64,000 bases of DNA from Furcasterigmium furcatum (lineage: Eukaryota > Ascomycota > Sordariomycetes > Glomerellales > Plectosphaerellaceae), in assembly GCA_001599815.1 (NCBI GenBank), contig BCIA01000002.1, positions 5,739,626 to 5,803,625 of the forward strand, read 5' to 3'. This document shows positions 32,382 through 42,931 of the stretch, piece by piece (within the stretch, counting starts at the first letter, position 1; every line of letters begins with the position of its first letter). The notes beneath the pieces are model-generated. The model saw only the letters and a program-made list of their open reading frames with translations. It had not been told where the DNA came from and searched no databases. The position numbers and the translations under genes are program-made.

Positions 32382-33050
32382 TCACTTCCACCCGCCGAAC
32401 AACCCCCCGAAAGATCCTCCGCTGCCAGCGCCGCCGCCACCGCCCCCGCGGTTCCCCTGCCGCCGCGCCTCGGTCCGAATCCACTCCTCCAAAAACTGCC
32501 GGTCAGAGAGCTTCCTCGCGTCCTGCACCTTGGTCTGCACCTGCGCCTCCTGCGCGTCGAAGCTGAGCAGCGTCGGGATGGAGGTGATCATGTACGTCAT
32601 GCCGAACCCGGCGCTCATGATGTCCGGCGCGTCAAACTCGACCGTGCAGTAGCCCACGCCGCCCTCGGCCTCGCCCACCCCCGACTCGATGAGGGACTGT
32701 AGCATCGGCGCGACGACGCGGCACGTAGAGCACCATGATGTCGTCCATAGCGTGATGAGCGGGGTGCGGGCGGACGAGGAGAGCAGCTGGTAGGTGTGGA
32801 AGTCGTCTGGTTTGCGGACGCTGCGCCGGGTCAGTGAGAGATGCAGGACGCAGCTGATGCCCACCGTTGGGCCGGTGCGGATCACATACGATGCGTAGAT
32901 TTGATTCTTGGCCTCCTTCTTGCGTGTTGTAGAAAACCGTGCTCTTGTTGCTGCTGCTGCAGGCCAAGCTGTCTTGAGAATTGATGATGCCGGCAATGCC
33001 GCCCGGGAGGCACGGACAGTCATCCGAAATGCTGTAGGAGAAAGGATCAT
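32382..33050 (-). CDS. Mitochondrial thioredoxin-like protein
   Basis: Model: exons 33050-32890 and 32820-32382, 199 residues after removing a 69-nt intron that is itself open in frame. An N-terminal Arg/Ala/Ser-rich stretch (MTVRASRAALPASS...RARFSTTRKK) looks like a mitochondrial presequence; the ATG at 33023 is an alternative start. The thioredoxin fold follows: PLITLWTTSWCSTCRVVAPM with a CxxC redox motif (CSTC), CTVEFDAPDI, and the cis-Pro loop TSIPTL. It ends with a Gly-rich tail (GGGGGGAGSGGSFGGLFGG). Probably a matrix disulfide reductase or redox sensor; substrate unknown. Convergent with the mutarotase gene, 126 bp apart. Confidence 0.82.
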   Translation of the reverse strand: MILSPTAFRMTVRASRAALPASSILKTAWPAAAATRARFSTTRKKEAKNQIYASYVIRTGPTVGISCVLHLSLTRRSVRKPDDFHTYQLLSSSARTPLITLWTTSWCSTCRVVAPMLQSLIESGVGEAEGGVGYCTVEFDAPDIMSAGFGMTYMITSIPTLLSFDAQEAQVQTKVQDARKLSDRQFLEEWIRTEARRQGNRGGGGGGAGSGGSFGGLFGGWK

Positions 33051-33578
33051 AATGAAATGTAGCCGAGTCCAATTGACGAATCTGCCTTTAGTTTCTGAAA
33101 TTGAAGGTGCTGAGATGAGAGGGTAGTTGAGTGAACAAGTTCCAAGATCGAGTCGAGACCACTGACGAAAACGACATCATCGGTCGGAGCTTGGGCCACC
33201 CCGGAATAGTTACCAGGGCTCTCCCTGATCCTCCCCTGAGAACACGATCAAAGGCATTTTGACAGCTTTTAATACCAGGGATGCCGATATGATGACATTT
33301 AATTAAATACCAAACTCTGCCTCACTATTTGAGAATCACCCCATGATGCAGAATGCAATACCCGATCCTGGCCAAGCAAGATGCTCGACGAGCGGCCGCT
33401 TGTCCCAAGCATGATCGTCTGGTATCACTGAGAAACCTCAAGAAGGAAACGTGCGTAGTGCGATAACGAAGAGCGCTCAATCCCAGAGAGAGAAACGAAT
33501 GCACCGGTGCTCCTCGAGAGCCGGCGGGTGACGCGCACCGCCGCCCTCCTTCAAGTACTATCCGCCGCCGCAGCCAGT
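33051..33578. other. Intergenic, promoter of the thioredoxin-like gene
   Basis: 528 bp between two minus-strand genes; no other feature recognised. Confidence 0.6.
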
Positions 33579-36151
33579 TCAATCATCGTCAAAGATCTGG
33601 TACGTGTTCTGCAGGATCGTGTCGATGGCCTTGATCTGCCAGCCCGCGTCGTTTATACTAGTGCTGGGATCAGTGCCCATCAACGTGGGGCCGAAGATCA
33701 CGGCCAGGTTGTGGTTGTTCATGCGGTTGACGTGCGAGTTCTCCATGACGCGGTGCAGATGGAGGGTCATGGCTCGGAGAGTGGCGTAGTTCGGATCGGG
33801 GAGGTTGTTGATGATGGCATGAACGGAGTCGCGGCGGACAATGTCGTCAGATTGTTCTGTTGCTGTGGTTAGTCAGGGCCTCATCGAGTTGCGGGGGTGG
33901 AAACATACTGGCTGCCTCGATCATGGCCGTGTGCTGCTCCATGGTGAGAAGAGGGTCAGGCAGGTCGCGGAAGAACTGCTTTAGCAAGCCTGTGACGCTG
34001 TTCACATCGTGGTAGAAGTTCTCGGGGTTCCTGAAGTCGAGCGCCGGGTTGCTCGAATCCGTGTCGAACATCTGCTTGAGCTTGTTGATGTGGTTGACGG
34101 AGCCGGACTGCCTGTAGATGCCCTCCACGCCGAGACCGAACAGATCAACGGCCTGGATACACTGATAGACAACCATAGGCACAGCTAATCCGTCGCGCTC
34201 GTAGAGCCTACTCAGAGGCAGACCAAAGACTGGCCTGGAAGGCATGGCTGGTGATGCCCCGGGGGATGGTGAGGGGCGGTTCGGGTTCTGGAGCGGACCG
34301 CCTCTACCCGCCTGGCCCATTGCCGGCCCTGAGGGCGGGTGCTGCTGAAGGGGGTTGTTTCCTGGCTGTCGCTGCTGCTGCGGGTGGAACTGCTGGCCGC
34401 CTTGCATGTGCGGCGGGATCTGTTGCTGCTGCTGCTGCTGAGGTGGCGGCTGCTGTCCCAAAGGCGGGCTTTGCTGCTGGGGTCCGTTCTGGAAAGGAAG
34501 TGCTCCAAGTTGAGGGGGACCTTGTCCTGCCGTCATCGAATATCTCGGTGCCGGCGCTGCAGAGTTGCGATTAGGTTCGGAGGAGAATTGCTGCTGTTCT
34601 TGCGGCGGGCGTTGGGGACCGCCAGGCTGGTTCAGCATGTTGCCCTGGCTGAAACTCCTATTGTGCGAGGCGCCCGGGCCCTGCTGCTGAGCGCCTGGCA
34701 TCCCCGGAGGAGGCAGTTGCCCGGGGCCGAAGCTTTGGCCCTGGGGCGGGCCGCCTTGCGGTCCGTATTGTTGGAAAGTGCTGGATCGGTTAGGAGGCCC
34801 CTGCTGAGATCCCGGCGGTCCTTGGCCCGGCGGGAACTGGCCAGGCGGCGGCATGTGCGGAACCTGTCCTTGCGGTGGCTGCTGCTGCTGCTGGTGGCCG
34901 AATGACGGCGGAGGCTGTTGGCTGGGCGGCGGTTGCTGAGGGGTCAAGACCGGATGCTTCTCGTATTTGATTTCGCCCTGGTTGGGAGGCAGTCTGTTGT
35001 GATGGCTGCCAAGGAACTCGTTCAGGTCCTTGTCGTTGTCGATCGACAGCACAGCATCCCTCAAGCTGCGCGAGCCGCCGGCCTGCGGGCCGTCGCCCTT
35101 GATGGGGCTGACTGTCAGGCCATTGCTCAGGAGAAGCTTCTCGTTGAACGATGCGAACTTCTGCATCTGCAAGGCGACACCAGAGTCCGTCTCCTTAATG
35201 AGCTCGCGAAGAGCCCGCACGGCATCAGGTCGTGTCCTCGCGACCAGCTCTGAACGTTCCGCCTGGAAGTGCTGAACCTTGCCCGAGTAGTCTTGATCGG
35301 CGGCCTGGACCTTGCGCAACAAATCCTCCTCATGCTGGGGGCCAGACTTTGCCTTCAAGCTGAACATCTTCCCGCTGTGGCGGCTTGTGTCGCCGGTCCG
35401 GACCCGGTCGTACTCCTCTGCCAGAGAGTCGTACTTGGCCTTGGACTTGCGCAGTGCGTTCTCCATCTCGGCGACCCTCTGCTCTGGTGCCAGGCCGTTT
35501 GCCTTCCAGCCCTTCCTGTTGCGCTCGGCAGAGGCGACCATATCGATGAGGTCGTCGTGCATCGTGTGGAGCGAGAGAGCGAACTGCATACCGTTCTCGG
35601 CGATGCGCTCGTGCACGTACATCATCTCGGTGTATGCCCTGGCGAAGGAGCCGGTCTTGTGTTCGGGTTGGTGCATCGTGTCGTTGCTGGAGCGAGAGAG
35701 CTTCTTGAGGGAGGACGCGTGCGTTTCTTCGATGGCGGACCGCTTCTTGAGGAACGCGGCGAATTCCTGTCATAGAGTGTCAGCGAGGTGGAAACAGGTC
35801 GTTCGGAAGCCTTCAGAGCGTACCTTTGCTGAAGCGATGCTCGCCTTGAGCTGGTTCAGCATGGCAGGAACGCCAATCTGCGGAGGTGTCAGCAGCAGTC
35901 ACGATGCTTCAGGCAGCCAGCAGACTCACGTCAGACGCCAGCACCTCCTGGACATGCGGCGGTGGAATAGCTGATTCAATTGAAGAAGGGGCCTGGATCG
36001 CAGGCGCTTGAACGGCATCGCCTCCGTTCGTGGGTGTCGGCGGCCCGTCCACGGAGCCGGAGTGATCAGGGTTGCTCAGCGACATGGTGCGGTTGATGTC
36101 GCGAGGCTCGGGAGAGAACTGGCCCGTTGCGGGAGATTGAAGGTCGGGCAT
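33579..36151 (-). CDS. F-BAR/RhoGAP protein, Rgd1/Rga8 type
   Basis: Model: exons 36151-35930, 35877-35824, 35766-33909 and 33856-33579, 803 residues. The F-BAR module (about 60-330) is seen in IGVPAMLNQLKASIASAK-EFAAFLKKRSAIEETHAS, MMYVHERIAENGMQFALSLH and a long coiled-coil helix. A ~230-residue Gln/Pro/Gly-rich linker follows. The RhoGAP domain (about 600-800) carries the arginine finger in GVEGIYRQSGS, NSVTGLLKQFFRDLPDPLLT and NLAVIFGPTLMG. Rgd1 activates GTP hydrolysis by Rho3/Rho4 at polarity sites and binds phosphoinositides. The last intron has two in-frame acceptors 6 nt apart (CACAG/CAACAG), so isoforms differing by two residues are possible. Confidence 0.92.
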
Positions 36152-37100
36152 GATGGGCGAGGGAACACCAGTCGGTGTGAGAAGCTTTTTGGGATGATGC
36201 GCTGTGTTTGGGAGAAGCTGGGCGCGAGCTGTCGAGAAGAAATCCGTCTTACCACCCGGGGCCGGGGGTGGCTGAGCTCAAGGATCGGGGATCGCACGAG
36301 GCGGCTTGTTGGGGGCGGATGGGATGACGACGGGAAGAATAATGGATGCGAAGGCGGCGGGCAATATGGCTAGGAAGAAGAGAACCGGGCTTCAGAAGAG
36401 GGATTGAAGCTCCATGGGGCCGAAACGGGAGAATTCATGCAATGCCTAGACAGCGAGGGGTTGATGTTTGTCGCAAGTTGGCTTGTCCGATCCAATGCTC
36501 CTAAGAAGGCGTCGGGTCGGGGTCTAACCTGGCAGCTGGGCCCGTTACGCAAGTGTCGCCGTAGCCACCACACGTTCCTTGGCAGATGATTGCCACTAAA
36601 ACGTGTCGCTGGCAGGTGGGTCTCACCTTCCTTTGCAGAAGTTCCCAGGCACACGAGGCTTCACCCACCTGATGCGACCCGATAAGCACATATTAAGATG
36701 GGCGGGGCGGTGAGTTTAAGCATGCGACCCTGAAATGGCACCGACGATCATACAACAACGATCCACAGACTTCAGCCAAAGGCCGAAGGCATCCATCCCT
36801 TCTCAAGTCTCATGTGCACCTAGCCGGAAGCTCACAGAAGCTCTCGACGCACAGGCGAAGATATTCCAGACGCTCGAGGTGTGCTCCGGGTCATAGACGC
36901 CACCAAGGGAAACTCAAGCAGAGCTATGCTTCACAACAACCTCCAGCCTCGGATCACTTGGGGCTACACGAACTCTCCTCTCTTCTCCTGTTCAATTGCC
37001 CGTCTCGGAAGATGTTTCACGAAATGACACTACGGTCTTACAACCTCGCTTCACTGCCAGCTAATCAACCCAAACAGACGCCCAAGATAGTCCAGGGCTC
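36152..37100. other. Intergenic, promoter of the RhoGAP gene
   Basis: 949 bp with no supported gene. Confidence 0.6.
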
Positions 37101-38261
37101 CTATCGCGACCATGACCCCCCGTGGATGTCGCCTTGGTTAACCCACGAACCCTCGCCGATATAGTTATTCGACATGGTACGGCTCCCTCCCGTTGCCAGA
37201 CCCCCTGTGGACGAGCTCGAGACGGAATCGTCGAGCACGTATCGCTCAATGATCGCCCTGGCTACGGCAGCAGCCGTCGCAGCCGCAAAGTCCTGCCAGT
37301 TCTTGTTCTTGTGGCTGTCTGCATAGTCGCAGATTCCCTTCACCACGAGACACGGAACTTCGTCCCAGACACCTGCGCCCTCCATCTCGAAAGCGACGAT
37401 GCCGTGCTCCGCGGCAATGCGGTCACGTTCCGTCCCCGACTTCATCACCTTGTTGCCGGAGGCAATGCGCCCGATGAAGATCTCCGGAGCGTACTCGACA
37501 CCGTCTGGGAGCGGGGGGTGATTTCTCACAACCTGGTAGGCTTCATCGCACCCAACCTGGAGGCAGGAGGCTTTCGTGGCCGGGTCGCAGATGGCGGTGG
37601 CCTCCGCCGCGCATGCATCGCATGCGGCGCGATGCTTGTGGATGTAGTCCGGGGCGAACAGGCTGTCTTGCGACTTGCCCGGGCATTTGTAGTTCGCGCG
37701 TCGTCGCTTGCGTATGGCCAGCTCTTGGAGCTTCTTGAGATGCGACGCCGACTTCTCCTGCAGGTGCTCTCTGCCGCGCTCCGTTTCAAAGTGGGAGAGA
37801 AGTCCACGGATGTCCCGATTCGCCCTCCCCAAGCTGTCTTCGATGGTATTCCGGACGACGAAGCTGCCGGGATACTTTCTCCCATAGTCGTACTGGATGA
37901 CAGACTTGCTAATGACCACATCCCCAAGGAAAGCATCGTGTCCCGATATTCGGGGGACTCCGCCACATATCCCTACGACAAGAGCCACCCGGAGGCCGTT
38001 GTAGCTGGAGCGCAACGCGGCCGATGCTGACGCGGCGCTCGTGGTGCCCATGTTGGGCAGGGTGACGAGGACGACATTGTGCTGCCCGATGCAGCCGGTC
38101 GTGTAGAAATTTGGGTCTCCCGACGCTCTACCATAGAGGTCGCCATCATCGTCCCAGAAATGGTCGAAGAGGAGAGTCACAGCATCTGCCTCTCGAGGCA
38201 AAGCACATATGACGGCAATGTGGAATTGGTCTCGCTGCGTCGGACGTGCTGGAGTCGCCAT
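37101..38261 (-). CDS. PNP/UDP-phosphorylase-fold protein with C-terminal amyloid-like motif
   Basis: Single exon, 386 residues, starting MATPARPTQRDQFHIAVICA; an upstream in-frame ATG at 38465 adds 68 unlikely residues. The phosphorylase-superfamily fold is clear: IAVICALPREADAV, VVLVTLPNMGTTSAA, VALVVGICGGVP, FLGDVVISKSVIQYDYG, a Cys-rich insert (CDACAAEATAIC), and the base-binding loop GIVAFEMEGAGVWDE with LVVKGICDYAD. In fungi this domain is a frequent NLR-associated effector module. The last 23 residues depart from the fold and include SNNYIGEGSWVNQGDIH (364-380), nearly the same as residues 12-28 of the divergent NLR. This suggests the protein is the NLR's effector, recruited by motif templating. 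The enzymatic substrate is unknown. Confidence 0.9.
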   Translation of the reverse strand: MATPARPTQRDQFHIAVICALPREADAVTLLFDHFWDDDGDLYGRASGDPNFYTTGCIGQHNVVLVTLPNMGTTSAASASAALRSSYNGLRVALVVGICGGVPRISGHDAFLGDVVISKSVIQYDYGRKYPGSFVVRNTIEDSLGRANRDIRGLLSHFETERGREHLQEKSASHLKKLQELAIRKRRRANYKCPGKSQDSLFAPDYIHKHRAACDACAAEATAICDPATKASCLQVGCDEAYQVVRNHPPLPDGVEYAPEIFIGRIASGNKVMKSGTERDRIAAEHGIVAFEMEGAGVWDEVPCLVVKGICDYADSHKNKNWQDFAAATAAAVARAIIERYVLDDSVSSSSTGGLATGGSRTMSNNYIGEGSWVNQGDIHGGSWSR

Positions 38262-38589
38262 TGCGAATAGTATTGACGGGCTGCGACGCCAGCAGGTCGG
38301 TGATGGAAAGATTGAGAGAGGCCGCCAACGCGGACGGGGACGGCCTCTAAATATCGCTGCAAGCACGACAAGACAAGCCGGGTGTCCAGTCACTGCGGAT
38401 GATTGGACCACACGATAGCAGCAAGGATGCTGGCCCAGTGCGGGGCTCAGCAGGAAGAAGTCCATATGACCAGGCTGTGAGGGAGCCGACTGTAGACTTC
38501 ACAAATCAGGCTGTGCACTGGTGAGCCGAGGAGCCATGAGACTCACACAGTGACAACACCATTGATCACCACCACAACGGCGAGCGACG
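38262..38589. promoter_or_regulatory. Shared divergent promoter of the PNP effector and NLR
   Basis: 328 bp separate the two start codons. Such tight head-to-head spacing favours co-regulation, as seen in many fungal effector/NLR pairs. No specific site identified. Confidence 0.5.
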
Positions 38590-40844
38590 ATGTCTGCCCT
38601 GGTCCAAGGCCCCCGTGATGTGAGCGGTAATCATATCGGCCCCGGCTCAACGATCAACCAGGGTGACGTGCACTACCATCTGCCTCATCGTCCGGCCAAG
38701 CCTCGAACCGCCGTCCGTATTATCCCTTATCCCCGGAATACGGACATCGTTTCCAGACCGGACCTCATCGACAGGCTCAACGCACTGCTACCGGACGGGG
38801 AAGAACACCATGGAGCGGCACTTTGGGGCCTCGGAGGGTCAGGGTATGTTTCTCTCCCGAACAGCATCGCGGCGACACCCGTCGGCTCAGGCATACCAGC
38901 AAGACACAGATTGCGCTCGATTATGCGTACCGACGATTCGACGCTCAGACTTGCTCCGTTTTTTGGGTACACGCAGACAGCAAAGCGACGTTCACACATG
39001 ACTACAAGACGATAGCCGCCAAACTAGGCATCGATACGAGTCTCGGCGGCGACAAGCTGCTCCAAAGGGTACGAAGGGAGATCGAGGACCAGCCGTCTTG
39101 GGTTCTCGTGATCGACAATGCGGATGACCTCTCGTTGTTCGGCGTGGACTGCACGGCAGAGGCGGGCAAGAGTCTCCAGGAATATCTTCCCCAGGGCCAC
39201 AACGGGACAGTGTTGTGGACGAGCCGCGACAGGAAGATTGCCAACGTTGTTGGGCCACGGCGGGCAATAGAGGTCAGCAAGATGACCCCCGACCAAGGAA
39301 CTGCGCTTCTGGCAGAGTTGAGTAACGAGGAGACCGCTGCTGGGACCGGAGGCAGCGAGGAGGCCAACCTCCTCCTGGAGGAGCTTCAGTGGCTGCCGCT
39401 CGCCATCTCACAAGCTGCGGCCTACATGCAACATACCTCGACATCGACCGGGCAATACCTATCTCTATTACGAGAGGGCCGACAGCGATGGAAGATTCTG
39501 GAGAAGAACCAGTTCGACCGACACCGACGGCCCGAGGCACCTAACGGCGTCCTCGAGGCGTGGAGCATCTCAATCAGGCGGATCCGAAAGGAGAGCCCAA
39601 TGGCGTACAGGATCCTCCATACGATAGCATACCTTGACAATCAGAGTATTCCGTTGGCTGTCATGCAAGCCGCCAGCAGATGCGATGATGTGGTGGAGGC
39701 GAGGGAGGCCATTGCGCGACTGATGGACTTTTCCTTTGTCGGTGCGCGACGGGCGGAAGACGACGGCGAACCGAGCTACGAGATGCATAAGCTCGTGCAG
39801 GAGGCGATCCGGTACACCCTCAAGATAAAGAGCGCAGCCATGATGGAAGACCGGGAAGCCAGCGAGCCGGAACAAACGCCAAATGAGGCAATTTACATGA
39901 AGCGGGCGCTGCAGATTGCCTCGAGGCTGTTTCCACGCCAGGCACCGGACAACTGGGGGGAGTGCGACAGGTATCTCGCACATGCCGTACAGGTCAGCCA
40001 GTGGGCGGAGATCAGCAGGACACAAGTCCATACAGCAGGCCTGCTGCGCCGAGTATGCAACTTTCTCAAGGCCCGGGGGCGGTGGAGGGAGATGGAGCCG
40101 ATGGCTCAGAGGGCACTGGCACTTCGGCAAGAGTCTCAGGGCGACAGACATCCGGACACGTTCCAAAGCGTGGTGACGCTCGCGAGGGCATATCACGGCC
40201 AGGGCCGGTATGACAAGGCCGAGGAGATCAGGGCAAATTTACTAGAACTTGGACGCGAAATCTTCGGCGAGCAACACCCTGAGACGATCAAAGTCATGTG
40301 TAGCCTCGCGGAGACATACCACGGCCAAGGCCGATTCGACAAGGCCGAGGGGCTGACGGTAACGGTACTGCATGTTCAACGCGAGATCATCGGCGAGCGA
40401 CACCCGGATACGATCAGAAGCATGGTGGGCCTGTCAGCTACGTATCAGGACCAGTACAAGTTCGACAAGGCCGAGGAGATCCTAGTAAAGGTACTAGAGT
40501 ATCAACGCGAAACCTGTGGCGAAGAGGACCTCGAAGCAATCGGAACCATGTATGGCCTCGCCGGAGCATACCACGGCCAAGGCCTATACGACAAGGCCGA
40601 GGAGATGATGTCGACGGTCCTAGATCTTCGACGCAAAATCCTGGGCGAGCAGCACCCTCATACCCTTCGGGCTATGCGCGGTCTGGCTATAATTATTCAC
40701 ACCATGGACCGGCATGAAGAGGCGAATTCTCTTATGGAGGAATGTTTGACTTGGCAGCGTCGGTTACTTGGGAACAACCATCCAGACGCCGTGGATTCTG
40801 CGCGTCGGCTCGAACACTGGAATCGGAGTACGACTAGCTCATAG
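38590..40844 (+). CDS. NB-ARC/TPR NLR-like receptor with N-terminal amyloid-like motif
   Basis: Model: exons 38590-38843 and 38900-40844, 732 residues. The join rebuilds the P-loop GLGGSGKTQ (80-88). The N-terminus holds only SGNHIGPGSTINQGDVH (12-28) and a linker, no effector domain. NB-ARC landmarks follow: Walker B WVLVIDNADD, sensor VLWTSRDR, GLPL-like LQWLPLAISQAAAYM, and a winged-helix YEMHKLVQEAIRY. From about residue 490, five kinesin-light-chain-type TPRs of 42 residues run to the end (YHGQGRYDKAEEI... and close copies). This is the architecture of a fungal NLR that oligomerises on ligand detection by the TPRs. Motif sharing with the adjacent PNP protein suggests that is the executed output. 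Confidence 0.9.
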
Positions 40845-41147
40845 GTAGCCGACCTTCTCCTCGCGCCCCCTGGGTCAGGGTCAGAAAGGGGCTGGCTGTA
40901 CGCAGATGAATCTCACACGATCCTCGTCATCAGCGATCTTGCACACGAAGTCACATTGTGCGGCCACATACATGCATCCTTGCGTGTCAACAGTCGCGAG
41001 TTGGCGTGGAATCGAGTAGATATTCCGTTATTTACTCGTCGTTATCGCCGAGCCCTGCCTCTCAGGGGGCATCCCCGGCCCCTATTCGCCTCTCTCCCCA
41101 TGCGGCTGATACGCTTCGTGTCTCCTTTGGCCGAAATCACCACTATT
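40845..41147. other. Intergenic, nothing recognised
   Basis: Lies between the NLR stop and the end of the broken F-box frame. Confidence 0.6.
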
Positions 41148-42344
41148 TCATGCCCGCCTTGGTGGGATAACCCGCTGCCCTCGCTCATACAGTCTCCTGA
41201 CGCTCCCCAGCGGTCGCAGGGGCCTGTTCCCCGAGGGCTCTTCCCGACTGTGCGGCCCCAAACCTTCACGAAGCCAAGTGAGGAGTGCCGGCTCCGTCGC
41301 GCTGAAGCTGAGAAGATCGAACTCCGAGGCCAGCTGATACCATGCCGTTATTTCCATGAATCCCCGTGGAAACACCTCCAGGGCGAAGTCTGTGCGGCAA
41401 ACCTCGCATGATATGCGGACTTCTGTGTCCCGGCCCCGAGAGCTTGACACCTGATCATGATCATCCAGTGTGGCGTCCCCGGACCAAATGGGCGTGAATC
41501 CCCCGGGGTAGTATTCCCTTGCCTCGTCGATCTTTAGGTAGTGGATGTGTTCGCATATCCTGAAGTGGAACAGAGACTCCCCATCGGCGAAGGTCTAGCT
41601 GACTTTCGCCAGGTGCTTGAGGGCGCTGTTGTCGTCTTTTTCGACGATGGTCTGGGGCTCACTGCGCTGACCGGGCGGTTGCTCGCGGAATATTCCTGGA
41701 TGGATGAGGACACTCGTTGACAATGTAGAGTTGGAGAGGGGATATGGGCTTCTCCACCACCAAGCCTTGCGATCTGTATTATCCACCTCATATAGGTCCT
41801 TGAGCCAGTCCTGTAAGGCGTCCTGGTGCTCGCGATCCAGTTCCTTGTATCTGCGAATCCACTTGAAAGCCGTCTGTGAATTGGCATTGTGCAGACAGAA
41901 ATCTCGCGTGCCAGGCTCGTCCACATGATAACACGTCAGGCCGTCTGGCGGATGCTCGACGGGAAATCTGGTGATCTCACGAAATCGAAGCTGGCGGGGG
42001 CAAACATCTTGGTAGAGGTGGTCCCGGGCAAGCAGGTGAAGCATGTCGAACCGCTGCAGTCGGGTCAACTCGGGCCCAGGCTTCTTGGCCCAGATGAGAT
42101 CGATGAAGAGGGTTCGAAAGGTGCTGCAAGTCCTTGCCAGGATTTTTTGAGAAACGGGGTCGAGGAACTCGCTCAGCGCCACATACAGCTCCGGCGGGAG
42201 AGAAAATAGGGGCGAGGCTGTGATCTTGAGAGAATGCTCGGAATAGGTTCCATGCTGGAATCCCGTTGGTGAAACTGTTGGCGATGTAGTCCTGAAGCTT
42301 TGCTGAGAGCTGAGAAGATCAAAGAGTCGTTCTTGGACGAGCAT
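41148..42344 (-). pseudogene. F-box-type protein gene interrupted by an in-frame TAG
   Basis: The frame opens at 42344 (MLVQERLFDLLSSQQSF) with an F-box-like helix set SLPPELYVALSEFLDPVSQKIL and runs 249 residues to TAG at 41597-41595. The very same frame then stays open for 148 more codons and remains protein-like: TFADGESLFHFRICEHIHYL, DEAREYYPGGFTPIW, and a CxxC segment ISCEVCRTDFALEV followed by EITAWYQL. That continuation resembles the usual C-terminal half of Pezizomycotina F-box proteins. I found no in-frame intron with acceptable donor and branch site that removes the stop, so this reads as a point-nonsense allele. If translated it would yield a truncated protein lacking the Cys region. 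Polymorphism or sequencing error remains possible. Confidence 0.7.
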
Positions 42345-42931
42345 AAGCCCCCCTATCCAGACAGCTGGGGACCTTTATAGACAGCATAGGCTTCAAAAGC
42401 CCGGACTCACACCGAGATCTCGCTGACAGCCGTCTCACTCCGTGAAAGGGGTCCCTGCGGGTGCAAGTGAGAAGAGCCACGTCAACGACGGTTCAACTAT
42501 CAGTCCCATTCACATACGGCCGGGTCCGGTCAAACTCCAGTAGTATTTCCGAGTCCCCATGGGCCTCCAAGTCACAAGTCGCTCCAAAGCCATGTCAGCA
42601 AGGATTGATGCAAGGTTAGTATTACAACGCGCCAAGTGATTGAAAGACACTGTCCTAATCTGCCCACCGTCGCCCTTCCGCTGTTGCCAGAGAACTTGCC
42701 GGGGCATCGAGTATGCCAACTCGAACATGAATGCCCTCGCTCTCGCCCAGTCCCAAAAGTCGTGCCATGAAGCTCTCATGGAGGAAGCGAAGCAGTCCCA
42801 GTCAGGCGCATCAAAACGCTGGATCAACCAGGCCGGCTAGATGCTGTGGCGGCTGGTGTATTAAGAGAGAGTAAAACATTTGTAAGAAGTAAAGCGTGCG
42901 GCCGTTATTGCTGTGTGTGGTCCGTCGACGT
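42345..42931. other. Intergenic, possible coding relic
   Basis: On the minus strand about 42827-42620 encodes an aromatic-rich stretch (DWDCFASSMRASWHDFWDW) that looks protein-like but has no ATG in place and no identified family. Confidence 0.35.

Noticed and set aside
34251..35775. Plus-strand frames opposite the RhoGAP gene
   Set aside because: Leu/Ala-rich shadows of the Gln/Pro-rich linker and coiled coil.
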